A stretch of DNA of 32,178 bases from Paludibacteraceae bacterium (GCA_024399535.1 JAKSNU010000019.1:1-32178); one strand, 5' to 3'. Numbered from the stretch's first letter, positions 7,753 through 16,113 are shown. The notes: a model not told the origin generated them from the letters alone. Translations and numbers: made by a program.

Positions 7753-7760
7753 TAAATTTG
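7753..7760 (+). promoter_or_regulatory. Predicted asparaginase promoter, -7 box
   Basis: TAAATTTG followed by CAG matches TAnnTTTG, with TTTC (7731-7734) 18 bases upstream. It is divergent from the CoA-transferase promoter within the same 144-base gap. Confidence 0.6.
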
Positions 7761-7796
7761 CAGTTTGAAAGATAATGTAAAAAATGAAGTAAAAAT

Positions 7797-8810
7797 ATGG
7801 ACAAAAAGCAGTCGGTATTATTGATTTTTACGGGTGGAACTATATCTATGGGTGAAACAAACGGAAGCAAGTCATTAGCTCCGTTAGATACAGAAAAAGT
7901 AATGAGTTTTCTGCCTGAATTGAAGATGATGAACGTTGATATTCAGTCAGTAGCATTCCATCCATTGATAGATTCGAGCGACATTGTTCCTGAGAATTGG
8001 GTTAAGATTGGGTCGATAATTGAGGAGTATTATGATAGGTTTGATGGGTTCGTAGTGTTGCATGGAACGGACACTATGGCATACTCGGCGTCAGCTTTGT
8101 CGTTCATGTTGAAAAACCTAAACAAACCTGTTATATTCACTGGTTCACAGCTGCCAGTCGGAGTTTTGCGTAGTGATGCGAAGGAAAATTTGATAACTTC
8201 GATTGAGATTGCAGCCGAACAAGTGGTCAAGGAGGTGTGTTTGTATTTTGAAGCCAAACTTATGAGGGGCAATAGAACCACTAAGAGAAATGCCGAGGAT
8301 TTCAATGCCTTTGCCTCCTTCAATTATCCAGAATTGGCAAAGGCTGGTGTACATATTAAATATTATGAACACAATTTTCTGAAGAAAAAATCGCAAGAAC
8401 TTGTGGTGTCGAAACATTTCGACAATAACGTTGTGGTATTGAAACTATTTCCAGGAATAACGCAGAAGACTGTTCGTGCGATATACGACATTGAGGGATT
8501 GAGAGGCGTGGTGTTGGAAAGCTATGGTTCGGGAAATGCTCCTACTTCACAGTGGCTTTGCAATGAAATACTGCGAGCTACACGAAAGGGAATAGTGACT
8601 GTGAACGTCACACAATGCAGGGCTGGAAGTGTCGAGATGGGACGATATGCAGCAAGTGTAAATCTCAAAAAAGCTGGTGTGATTTCGGGCTACGACATGA
8701 CGATTGAGGCTGCCGTGACAAAATTGATGTTCTTGTTAGGAAAATTTGAGGACCCGAAAGAGGTGAAGAAGAGATTCCGCAGAAGTATTCGTGGAGAAGT
8801 AACTCTGTAA
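7797..8810 (+). CDS. ansA: Type I (cytoplasmic) L-asparaginase
   Basis: The enzyme hydrolyses asparagine to aspartate and ammonia. TGGTIS near the start carries the nucleophilic T15, and VVLHGTDTMAYSASAL carries the second catalytic pair T91-D92. TGSQLP follows as expected. There is no signal peptide, which with the 337-aa length points to the cytoplasmic type I enzyme rather than the periplasmic type II form. It has its own promoter and lies 10 bases before the HhH protein gene, suggesting cotranscription. Confidence 0.93.
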   Translation: MDKKQSVLLIFTGGTISMGETNGSKSLAPLDTEKVMSFLPELKMMNVDIQSVAFHPLIDSSDIVPENWVKIGSIIEEYYDRFDGFVVLHGTDTMAYSASALSFMLKNLNKPVIFTGSQLPVGVLRSDAKENLITSIEIAAEQVVKEVCLYFEAKLMRGNRTTKRNAEDFNAFASFNYPELAKAGVHIKYYEHNFLKKKSQELVVSKHFDNNVVVLKLFPGITQKTVRAIYDIEGLRGVVLESYGSGNAPTSQWLCNEILRATRKGIVTVNVTQCRAGSVEMGRYAASVNLKKAGVISGYDMTIEAAVTKLMFLLGKFEDPKEVKKRFRRSIRGEVTL

Positions 8811-8820
8811 AATCTACGAT

Positions 8821-9438
8821 ATGTTTAAAAAATACACGCGTGGTCAGGAAATAGTGATAACTGTGTTGAGCGTTCTGACTGTTATTACTTTGGTTGTATG
8901 TTCTGTATGGGGGAAAAACAATGATGGTTTTTATGCTCAGATTGAAGAGGCAAAACCTTCGATAGATTCTGTTGTTCCGATGGATAGTTTTTCAGAGGGA
9001 GTGAAGTATCAGGACAGATACAAACAAAAGGGAAAGGAATGTTTCAGATTTGAACTTAATAGTATCACAAAGGAGGAGTTGATGAAATTTCCTGGAATTG
9101 CAAATGGCAGGGCATCAGCTATAGTGGGGTATAGGGAAAGATTGGGTGGATATTATTCGATGGAACAATTGTTAGAGATAAAATGTATGAACGATACGTT
9201 AGTGGAGAAGATGAAAATGTGGGGATGGGTTAGTAGCGATTCGATAGAAAAGATAGATGTTAAGACTGCAAATGTTGGTAGAATGAAGTTTCATCCATAC
9301 ATAAATTTCTATCAAGCCAAGTCGATTGATTCGGCAAGATGGGTTTGCAGGAAAAGGTGTTGGAGCTTCGAAGTGGATTCTTGTAGAAGAGTATTTACTG
9401 AGGAGGAGTGGAAGAAGGTAAGAGTTTATCTAAAGTAG
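8821..9438 (+). CDS. Membrane-anchored helix-hairpin-helix protein, ComEA-like
   Basis: The 205-aa protein has an N-terminal membrane segment (about residues 10-29) and then a linker. A helix-hairpin-helix region near 75-115 contains LNSITKEELMKFPGIANGRA followed by YRERLGG and a SMEQLLEI helix, the arrangement seen in ComEA-type DNA-binding domains. A second, weaker copy may lie near 140-165 (IDVKTANVGRMKFHPYI). The orientation suggests a short cytoplasmic end and an exported DNA-binding domain. ComEA binds incoming DNA during transformation, but many Bacteroidota HhH proteins of this shape have no known role. It ends 2 bases before the convergent exonuclease gene. Confidence 0.75.
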   Translation: MFKKYTRGQEIVITVLSVLTVITLVVCSVWGKNNDGFYAQIEEAKPSIDSVVPMDSFSEGVKYQDRYKQKGKECFRFELNSITKEELMKFPGIANGRASAIVGYRERLGGYYSMEQLLEIKCMNDTLVEKMKMWGWVSSDSIEKIDVKTANVGRMKFHPYINFYQAKSIDSARWVCRKRCWSFEVDSCRRVFTEEEWKKVRVYLK

Positions 9439-9440
9439 GA

Positions 9441-10208
9441 TTAACGCATAGATAGTTTTATTTTTGTCAAGGCTGCTTTGGTCTGTTCTGGGAAATCGGA
9501 ATTAATTATCCAATCGTAGTAGCCTTGGTTGGATGAGAGAACTTCTTTTACTTTCTGACCTTTGAACTTACCGAAATTGAATATAGGTTCGTTGTTGTCA
9601 TCGTAAACCATGCGACCGGCAGGATCGACACGTCGAACGGAAGGTGCTGTGAATTCGGCGAGAAAATGGACATCGTTTTGGAGATCTTGATATTTGTCAA
9701 GTTGTGCTTTGAGGACTTCGTATGTTGCTTGAACATCGCTAAGTGCTGCGTGTGCGTCAATATGCTCTTTGTTGCAGTAATATCGGTATGCTGCTTCGAG
9801 AGTTCGAGGTTCCTTTTTGTGGTAGATAGTTTGGACATCAATTTTCTCAGCTCGTTCGATGAAATCGGGATTTATTCCTGCGCGAGAAAATTCTTCAGAT
9901 AATAATGGGATGTCAAAATGGTTTGAATTATAACCTGCAATGTCAGAGCCAGCGAAATCGTTTGCAATCTCTTTGGCTTTTTGTCTAAATGTCGGACAAT
10001 TGCAAACATCACTATCGGTGATTCCGTGTATTTCGGAGGATGATTCGGGGATATGCATTTCGGGATTGATTCGGAATTTATGTGCAATCTCCTCGCCATC
10101 TGTTAGAATTTTGAGATAGGCAATTTCGATAATGCGATCTTTGCAAGTGTCGAGACCAGTAGTTTCGAGGTCGAAAATGATTAATGGTTTTTTAAGATTA
10201 AGTTTCAT
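9441..10208 (-). CDS. DnaQ-like 3'-5' exonuclease with an extra C-terminal domain
   Basis: The N-terminal domain is a DEDDh exonuclease related to the epsilon proofreading subunit. D13 and E15 are in IIFDLETTGLD, D99 is in AGYNSNHFDIPLL, and H153 and D158 are in HAALSDV, so all five metal/catalytic residues are present. After about residue 195 comes a short extra domain with FNFGKFKGQKVKEVL and YYDWIINSDFP, resembling the small GKYKG-type domain often attached to such nucleases in Bacteroidota. At 255 aa it is too short to be a PolC-type polymerase. It has its own -7 box. It is probably a repair or RNA-processing nuclease, or a proofreading subunit; which one is not decidable here. Confidence 0.88.
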   Translation of the reverse strand: MKLNLKKPLIIFDLETTGLDTCKDRIIEIAYLKILTDGEEIAHKFRINPEMHIPESSSEIHGITDSDVCNCPTFRQKAKEIANDFAGSDIAGYNSNHFDIPLLSEEFSRAGINPDFIERAEKIDVQTIYHKKEPRTLEAAYRYYCNKEHIDAHAALSDVQATYEVLKAQLDKYQDLQNDVHFLAEFTAPSVRRVDPAGRMVYDDNNEPIFNFGKFKGQKVKEVLSSNQGYYDWIINSDFPEQTKAALTKIKLSMR

Positions 10209-10233
10209 AGAATAATGATTAAAAAGTTTTCGG

Positions 10234-10241
10234 CAAAGGTA
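10234..10241 (-). promoter_or_regulatory. Predicted exonuclease promoter, -7 box
   Basis: On the minus strand this reads TACCTTTG followed by C, matching TAnnTTTG. The 14 bases ATTACTACCTTTGC are identical to those at the comF promoter. A possible TTTC -33 element (10264-10267) sits against the start codon of the divergent dusB. Confidence 0.55.
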
Positions 10242-10267
10242 GTAATTTTTTTTGATATAAAGCGAAA

Positions 10268-11251
10268 ATGAAGATAGGAAATATTCAATTTAGGGAAAAA
10301 CCATTGTTTCTTGCTCCAATGGAGGATGTTACAGACCCTGCATTCAGGGGGATGTGCAAACGTTTTGGGGCGGACATGGTATATACGGAATTTGTTTCGG
10401 CGGATGCGTTAATCCGAAGTGTAAAAGCTACTTCGCAAAAATTGACTATACACGATGAGGAAAGACCAGTAGCGATTCAGATTTATGGTAGAGATGTCGA
10501 GACAATGGTTGAGGCTGCTAAGATAGTTGAAATGGCAAAACCAGATATTTTGGATATAAATTTCGGGTGTCCTGTCAAGAAAGTTGCAAACAAAGGGGCT
10601 GGAGCTGGTATGTTGAAAAATGTTCCGTTGATGCTTGAGATAACCAAGGCTGTTGTTGATGCCGTAAAAATACCTGTAACTGTCAAAACAAGATTAGGGT
10701 GGGACAACGATTCGAAAATAATAGTTGATTTGGCGGAACAACTGCAGGATTGTGGAATTCAGGCTTTGGCAATTCATGGACGAACAAGGGCGCAAATGTA
10801 CACTGGAGAAGCAGATTGGACTTTGATAGGCGAGGTGAAAAACAATCCGAGGATGAAGATACCTATTATTGGTAATGGAGATATATGCTCGCCAGAGAGG
10901 GCGAAAGAGGCTTTTGAAAAATATGGAGTGGATGCGATAATGATAGGTAGGGCGACTTTCGGACATCCATGGATATTTGGTGAAATCAGGGATTTTTTAG
11001 ATTTCGGATGTCAAAAAATGGATTATGACAATAAGGATTGGCAGGTGGAATTATTGAAAGAACATGTGATGAAATCGATTGAATGGTGCGATAATGACGA
11101 AAGAAAAGGAATTTTGCATAGCAGGCGACATATTGCTGCCGCTCCAACATACAAAGGAATTCCGAATTTCAGGGAAACGCGGATTGCTATGCTGAGAGCA
11201 GAGAGATTGAAAGAGTTGTTCGAACTGATGAAACGGTATGATAATCATTAA
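10268..11251 (+). CDS. dusB: tRNA-dihydrouridine synthase, DusB-like
   Basis: Dus enzymes use FMN and NADPH to reduce specific uridines in tRNA D-loops. FLAPMEDVTDPAFR (14-27) forms the start of the FMN barrel. DINFGCPVKKV (96-106) carries the catalytic cysteine C101. VKTRLGWD, AIHGRTRAQMYTGEADW, IIGNGDI and MIGRATFGHPWIF follow in canonical order. The 327-aa length and the GRTRxQ(M/F)Y pattern fit DusB rather than DusA or DusC. It starts the 21-kb co-directional run, and lgt follows after 11 bases. Confidence 0.93.
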   Translation: MKIGNIQFREKPLFLAPMEDVTDPAFRGMCKRFGADMVYTEFVSADALIRSVKATSQKLTIHDEERPVAIQIYGRDVETMVEAAKIVEMAKPDILDINFGCPVKKVANKGAGAGMLKNVPLMLEITKAVVDAVKIPVTVKTRLGWDNDSKIIVDLAEQLQDCGIQALAIHGRTRAQMYTGEADWTLIGEVKNNPRMKIPIIGNGDICSPERAKEAFEKYGVDAIMIGRATFGHPWIFGEIRDFLDFGCQKMDYDNKDWQVELLKEHVMKSIEWCDNDERKGILHSRRHIAAAPTYKGIPNFRETRIAMLRAERLKELFELMKRYDNH

Positions 11252-11262
11252 AATTTCGAGAT

Positions 11263-12087
11263 ATGTTAGGTTATATTTTATGGAATCTCAGTGGGGTGAT
11301 GGTCGAGTTGGGGAGTTTCAAAATAATGTGGTACGGAATGTTATTTGCCATTGGATTGGCATTAGGGGCATGGTGGGTGTATAAGAGATTCTTGGAAGAA
11401 GGAATGACTGAGAAAGATTTTGAAATTTTCGTGATACTGGGATTTGTATGTATGTTCCTTGGATGTAGGTTGGCTCATTGTTTGTTTTACCAATGGGATT
11501 ACTTTTCACAACATCCGCTCGAGATATTACTGCCGATAAAAGAGACAGCTAATGGCTGGAAATTTATCGGCTATCATGGTTTGGCAAGCCATGGAGGAGC
11601 GGTGGGTATGGTGGTCGCATTGGTGATTTTTAAGCTAAAGACCAAAAAAAATTTGTGGAAAGCAATGGATATTGCTGCTATTGCAGCATGTTTAGCAGGG
11701 GGATTTATTAGGTTGGGCAATCTTATGAATAGTGAAATAGTAGGGGTAGCGACAGATATGCCGTGGGGGTTTGTTTTTACGAAAATTGATGATGTTCCAA
11801 GACATCCGGCACAGTTGTATGAAGCTCTGTTTTATTTTATGTTATTCGTTGTATTACAGTATGTTTACAGCAAGGATAGGTATAAAAATGTAGCAGTGGG
11901 TTTCTATGTAGGATTGGCATTGACGGGAATCTTTGTGTTCAGGTTCTTGATAGAATTTATAAAGGAGGCTCAGGAGGATTTTGAGAGCAATATGTTGTTG
12001 GATATGGGGCAGATATTGAGTGTGCCATTCATCGTTGTGGGGTTAATTATAATTTTTTTGAGAAAAAGGGTACAAAAGTCAAAATAA
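11263..12087 (+). CDS. lgt: Prolipoprotein diacylglyceryl transferase
   Basis: Lgt moves a diacylglyceryl group from phosphatidylglycerol to the lipobox cysteine of prolipoproteins, in the inner membrane. About seven hydrophobic segments span the 274 aa. YHGLASHGGAVG holds the conserved histidine H110, and GGFIRLGNLMNSEIVG holds the essential arginine R150 (the E. coli H103 and R143 positions by motif). RHPAQLYEAL is also typical. Lipoproteins that would be its clients are encoded downstream at 12131 and 16593. Confidence 0.95.
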   Translation: MLGYILWNLSGVMVELGSFKIMWYGMLFAIGLALGAWWVYKRFLEEGMTEKDFEIFVILGFVCMFLGCRLAHCLFYQWDYFSQHPLEILLPIKETANGWKFIGYHGLASHGGAVGMVVALVIFKLKTKKNLWKAMDIAAIAACLAGGFIRLGNLMNSEIVGVATDMPWGFVFTKIDDVPRHPAQLYEALFYFMLFVVLQYVYSKDRYKNVAVGFYVGLALTGIFVFRFLIEFIKEAQEDFESNMLLDMGQILSVPFIVVGLIIIFLRKRVQKSK

Positions 12088-12092
12088 AATTG

Positions 12093-12100
12093 TAAATTTG
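12093..12100 (+). promoter_or_regulatory. Predicted promoter within the gene run, -7 box
   Basis: TAAATTTG followed by CAG fits TAnnTTTG, with no clear -33 element. The next start codon (12131) lies 30 bases downstream, the same leader length as seen for ribD. It may start a transcript covering the lipoprotein, aroA and sufE genes. Confidence 0.5.
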
Positions 12101-12130
12101 CAGGCTAAATATTTTGGGTAATTAGGCTTT

Positions 12131-13438
12131 ATGAAAAAGTTGATATATACGATGGCAGTAGTGATGATTTTCATCATTGCGTTTTCGTGCAAAAAGAGCG
12201 ATTCTGTGGTCTATTCTGACACAGCGGTTGTGTCTGCTTTTTACGTGAAAAGCTATTTCTCGAACGATGCAAAGAAATATACGTTTGTCATTGACGAGGA
12301 AAATAAATTGATTTACAACCCAGACTCGTTTGCATATGGTATGAGGGTTGATTCACTGACTCCAGTCATAGCTCCAAATTTTACGGATGCAGTGATAGAT
12401 GGTGAAATCTCGTTGACAGGTTCTGATACGGTTTGGATTGATTTTAGAACAGAGCATGTGCTGACGGTTACGGCGAGCGACAAGCAGACTAAGCAGAGTT
12501 ATGTAGTGAGGGTCAATGTTCATAAAGTTGATCCAGATTCGTTTGTTTTCGTAAAAATGAATGCATTGGATTTTGCGAACGTCACGGCGAGTAAGTCAGT
12601 TATGACTGAAGGAGGAATAGTGTGTTTGATGAACAAGGAAGGGGAATTGGCGGTTGCGAAATCGGTAAACAATGTAAGTTGGGAAGCGGTTGCGACGCAG
12701 ATTGAAATTTCGGCAGACTATTTGGATTTGGAGCATGCAACGGTTTGCGGAAACGAAATATGCATTATGAGTGGTTTGGATATTTTTAGAAGTACGGATG
12801 GATTGGTGTGGGAAAGAGAGACAACGACATCTGATTTTCGGATATCTCATTTACTTTTCAGCCTTGGCGGAAGGTTGTATGCTTTGGGAGATGGACATAA
12901 AATTCTGAGACTCATTGGCAACAAATGGGAAGTGGCAACTGAGGTAGATAGTACTTTCCCAATGAGGGGTGAGGCTGTGTGCATCGGTAAGTCGCCGACA
13001 GGGATTGAAGTTGCATATGTGGCAGGAGGAGTTGATGCTGATGGAAACTATCTGTCGAGTGTGTGGAGTACGGAGAATGGTTCATATTGGGTGAATTTAA
13101 GTTTGAGAGATAACTCTTATAGCAAGCGGGCATATGCTTCGTTGATACAATATGCAAGTGGGTTGATAATGATTGGAGGAGAGAATGCGGACACTATTGT
13201 GTCAGATAATTTTTTGTATTCGCAGGATTACGGAATCAATTGGTGTAAGGTAGATACAGCTTTTAAGGTAGATACAGCGGGAATGGAAAAGATAGAGTAT
13301 GTAGATAGATATGGGGCGTCGTTGCTTGCCGATGAGGTTGGTAATATCTATATAATCGGTGGAAAACTTGGAAATGTGATTTTGGGCGATGCGTGGAAAG
13401 GGTGTTTAAATTTGGCAATTCCAGGATTTAGGAAATGA
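12131..13438 (+). CDS. Surface lipoprotein with a Kelch-like C-terminal part (DUF6242-like)
   Basis: A lipoprotein signal ends with the lipobox AFSC (C20), so the protein should be lipidated by Lgt, encoded just upstream. An N-terminal domain of about 130 residues (SAFYVKSYFSNDAKKYTFVI and onward) resembles the DUF6242 N-terminal domain of Bacteroidetes lipoproteins. From about residue 150 on, repeated SVNNVSWE-, STDGLVWE-, STENGSYW- and SQDYGINW-like stretches spaced along the chain suggest a beta-propeller (Kelch/sialidase-like). Function is unknown. An in-frame 18-bp duplication (13247-13282) repeats KVDTA. The last 4 bases overlap aroA, which looks like transcriptional linkage rather than shared function. 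Confidence 0.78.
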   Translation: MKKLIYTMAVVMIFIIAFSCKKSDSVVYSDTAVVSAFYVKSYFSNDAKKYTFVIDEENKLIYNPDSFAYGMRVDSLTPVIAPNFTDAVIDGEISLTGSDTVWIDFRTEHVLTVTASDKQTKQSYVVRVNVHKVDPDSFVFVKMNALDFANVTASKSVMTEGGIVCLMNKEGELAVAKSVNNVSWEAVATQIEISADYLDLEHATVCGNEICIMSGLDIFRSTDGLVWERETTTSDFRISHLLFSLGGRLYALGDGHKILRLIGNKWEVATEVDSTFPMRGEAVCIGKSPTGIEVAYVAGGVDADGNYLSSVWSTENGSYWVNLSLRDNSYSKRAYASLIQYASGLIMIGGENADTIVSDNFLYSQDYGINWCKVDTAFKVDTAGMEKIEYVDRYGASLLADEVGNIYIIGGKLGNVILGDAWKGCLNLAIPGFRK

Positions 13439-14583
13439 TGAGAGAGGTTGAATTGCCACGTTCGAAGAGTGTTGTCGCACGATTGGCATTGATTTACGCA
13501 GTGAGCGGAGAAGAAGTGCCAAAATTCGATGATAATGATGATATAGAGGTGATATGCAATGCGGTGAATTCGCTTAAATATGAGGTAAATGTTCGAAAAT
13601 CTGGAACGGCGGCAAGGTTTATGATAGCATATTGCGCCAGCAGGAATGAAGAACATTTGATTGATGGTGATGAACAATTGAAGCGAAGACCGATGGTGGC
13701 GATTGTAGAAGCTGTAAAAAAGTTGGGGGCTATAGTGGAATATTTGAATGAGGAGGGGAAGTTGCCTATCAAATTAAAGGGGCGTGAATGGGATAGAGAC
13801 AAAAGAGTGGAAATTGATGCTACAGAGAGTAGTCAAAGCATTTCGGCATTGATGATTGTCGGAGCAAAAAAAGGGCTGGCGATAGATGCGATTGGTAAGA
13901 GGGTTTCGTGGAAATATGTCGAATTGACCAAGCAATTGATGGAAAAATGTGGGGCAGAGGTGAGGATTGATGATAGGTCAGTGAATGTTAAATGTGATGA
14001 ATACTTGATAGATAGAAGTTTATGGTGTGAGCGAGATTGGTCAGCAGCAGTTCTATGGTATGGATTAGTATCTGTTGGAGTTGAAAAAAGAGTATTGCTG
14101 AAGGGGTTGAGATCGCAAAGCGGACAACCAGACGAAAGAGTGATGAGGTTTTTTGGTGAAATGGGGGTTGAAAGCATAGAGCGTGCTGATGGAATCGAGA
14201 TTTTTAGAGTTGGTGAGCAGCGAAAATATATTGAGGCTGATTTTTTGGACAATCCTGATATGGTAATGGTCAGTGTGGCGGCAATGTGCAGATTGGGAAT
14301 AGAGTTTAAGTTGACTGGATTGGATACACTTGAAAGAAAAGAGAGCAATAGGGGACAAGTGTTGAAGGGGGAGATGGCGAAATGTGGGTATAAATTGGAA
14401 TTTGACGGGAAAGAGATGTGGTGGAATGGCGAGAAATGTGTGCCGATGGGCGAGTGTGATGCTCATAGCGACCATAGAGTTGCGATGGCGTTGATAGTGA
14501 TGGGGGTTGAGTTTCGAGGCAAGGAGAGTATAAACAAGAGTTACAAATTATATGGAACAGAGTTTAGAGGAGAAAGAAAATGA
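13435..14583 (+). CDS. aroA: 3-phosphoshikimate 1-carboxyvinyltransferase (EPSP synthase), short divergent form
   Basis: AroA joins phosphoenolpyruvate to shikimate-3-phosphate in the aromatic amino-acid pathway. LPRSKSVVAR (7-16) matches the SKSxxxR site. KSGTAARF, EQLKRRPM, ESSQS, VSWKYVELT, RKESNR, DHRVAMAL and INKSY match, in order, the substrate-binding motifs of the family, so the active site looks intact. At 382 aa it is about 45 shorter than E. coli AroA (427), with compact loops, and the usual asparagine before the GT of the phosphoenolpyruvate loop is replaced. It overlaps the previous gene by 4 bases (ATGA) and sufE by 32 bases. AroB is encoded separately at 21363. Confidence 0.88.
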   Translation: MMREVELPRSKSVVARLALIYAVSGEEVPKFDDNDDIEVICNAVNSLKYEVNVRKSGTAARFMIAYCASRNEEHLIDGDEQLKRRPMVAIVEAVKKLGAIVEYLNEEGKLPIKLKGREWDRDKRVEIDATESSQSISALMIVGAKKGLAIDAIGKRVSWKYVELTKQLMEKCGAEVRIDDRSVNVKCDEYLIDRSLWCERDWSAAVLWYGLVSVGVEKRVLLKGLRSQSGQPDERVMRFFGEMGVESIERADGIEIFRVGEQRKYIEADFLDNPDMVMVSVAAMCRLGIEFKLTGLDTLERKESNRGQVLKGEMAKCGYKLEFDGKEMWWNGEKCVPMGECDAHSDHRVAMALIVMGVEFRGKESINKSYKLYGTEFRGERK

Positions 14584-14965
14584 GGTCATTGAAGAGTTTT
14601 CAGTTTTCGATGATTGGATGGACAAGTACCAATATTTGATAGAACTTGGGCAGGAATTGGACCCTTTGGAGGAGTCGGAAAAAAACGAGCGAAGTCTTAT
14701 AAGCGGGTGTCAGAGTAAGGTTTGGATAGTAAGCGAGGTAAAGGAAGGAAGACTTTATTTTCGCGCAGATAGTGATGCAATAATAGTTAAGGGAATTGTA
14801 GCTATGTTGATGAAAGTGGTTTCGGGTTCTAAAATAGATGAAGTCAAGGAATGTGACTTCAGTTTTGTGTCGAAGATAGGGTTGAGGGAACATTTGTCGC
14901 CAACGCGTAGTAATGGTGTCTTGGCGATGATAGAAAGAATAAAGGCAACAGCTAATAGATTGTAA
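14552..14965 (+). CDS. sufE: SufE family sulfur-acceptor protein
   Basis: SufE accepts persulfide sulfur from a cysteine desulfurase (SufS type) and passes it to the Fe-S cluster scaffold. The 137-aa length fits. SGCQSKVW carries the acceptor cysteine C53. An early DWMDKYQYLIELGQ helix and the LSPTRSNGVLAMIERIK ending are typical. No sufS, sufB or sufC is near, so it works with partners encoded elsewhere. It overlaps aroA by 32 bases and the next gene by 1 base (TAATG), pointing to translational coupling. The Fe-S enzyme NadA, encoded at 20428, is a plausible beneficiary. Confidence 0.93.
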   Translation: MEQSLEEKENEVIEEFSVFDDWMDKYQYLIELGQELDPLEESEKNERSLISGCQSKVWIVSEVKEGRLYFRADSDAIIVKGIVAMLMKVVSGSKIDEVKECDFSFVSKIGLREHLSPTRSNGVLAMIERIKATANRL

Positions 14966-16113
14966 TGAAGAGGTTGTATATATTCAATCCTGAGCATGAT
15001 TTGGCATTGGCGAGTGGATCAGCCAATTACCAAGCACCAGAATCGGCATTATTTTTAGCATCTGATTTGGCGACATTGCCCAAATGGTTTGCTGAGGCTG
15101 GTAGCGAGGTTTTTGACCGAGGGGATTTGAATCCTTATTCTTGTGATCCGATGTCGATTGACATAGTCGAACCATGGGGGTGGGATTTAGCTGTTAGGCG
15201 GTTATTGATAGCGAATGGTATAGACGATAAAATATTGCCGAGCGTTGAGGAAATAGCAGAATACAGGCAATTGTCGCATAGAAAGATAGCTACAAGGGCT
15301 ATGAATAGTCTAAGGAGCACGATTGGAGATAAATGGGAATTGCCAAGTTCAGCGGCTGAATTGTATAATTTAAATGAGGTAAATGATTTTGTCGATTTGC
15401 ATGGCGAGACTGTCTTAAAGGCACCATGGAGTAGCAGTGGAAGAGGTGTGTACTGGTTGAATAAAGATATTTTCACTCCGAGTATGAAGGGTTGGATAAG
15501 ACGGGTGATTGAAAAGCAAGGTTCGATTATGGCTGAAGTTTCGATGAAAAGACAAAAGGATTTTGCTATGGAGTTTAGGACAATGGAGCATAAAGCTAAA
15601 TTTATTGGTTATTCATTGTTTTTTACTGAAGAAACCGGTGCATACCGTGGGAACATGCTTATGAGCAATGCGAGAATAGTTGAGGAATTGAGTGAGTATA
15701 TTCCAACAGAACAGTTGGAAGATGTAAAGACACAATTGCTGGCTTTTTTGGAAAATGTGGTTGCTCCTGTTTATTCGGGCTATGTGGGTGTTGATATGTT
15801 TATTTATACTTCGGAGAATGGTGAATATCTGCTGAATCCAGTAGTCGAGATAAACCTAAGGATGACAATGGGTATGGTTGCTCGAATGCTTTATGACAGG
15901 TATGTAGATGCTGGAAGTGAGGGAGTTTTTATGGTAGAACATAAGTCGCCAGGTAGAATGAAGGTGAATCAGGCATGGCACGATGTTCATGAAAAAATGG
16001 AGTACAACGAAGACAAGCGTATGAAAAAAGGATATTTAAGTTTATGTCCAGTGACTGAAAATACGTTATATAGGGCGAGTATATCAGTTAAACCAGGGAA
16101 ATATGAAAATTGA
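14965..16113 (+). CDS. Uncharacterised ATP-grasp-like protein
   Basis: I do not recognise a characterised family. The 382-aa cytoplasmic protein has no signal peptide or membrane segment. It opens with FNPEHDLALASGSANYQAP (7-25). Near 150-163, VLKAPWSSSGRGVYW looks like the ATP-binding lysine (K152) and Gly/Ser-rich loop of ATP-grasp ligases. VDMFIY (276-281) and NPVVEINLRMTMG (291-303) look like the metal-binding end of that fold, with E295, N297 and R299. An RGNMLMS stretch (228-234) lies between. ATP-grasp enzymes usually ligate a carboxylate to an amine through an acylphosphate, but the substrates here are unknown. It starts on the sufE stop (1-base overlap) and overlaps the next GNAT gene by 11 bases, so the two products may act together. 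Confidence 0.75.
   Translation: MKRLYIFNPEHDLALASGSANYQAPESALFLASDLATLPKWFAEAGSEVFDRGDLNPYSCDPMSIDIVEPWGWDLAVRRLLIANGIDDKILPSVEEIAEYRQLSHRKIATRAMNSLRSTIGDKWELPSSAAELYNLNEVNDFVDLHGETVLKAPWSSSGRGVYWLNKDIFTPSMKGWIRRVIEKQGSIMAEVSMKRQKDFAMEFRTMEHKAKFIGYSLFFTEETGAYRGNMLMSNARIVEELSEYIPTEQLEDVKTQLLAFLENVVAPVYSGYVGVDMFIYTSENGEYLLNPVVEINLRMTMGMVARMLYDRYVDAGSEGVFMVEHKSPGRMKVNQAWHDVHEKMEYNEDKRMKKGYLSLCPVTENTLYRASISVKPGKYEN

Noticed and set aside
13833-14475. Two long minus-strand frames (171 and 136 codons) opposite aroA
   Set aside because: The plus strand carries all AroA motifs in order; the antisense frames show no family features.
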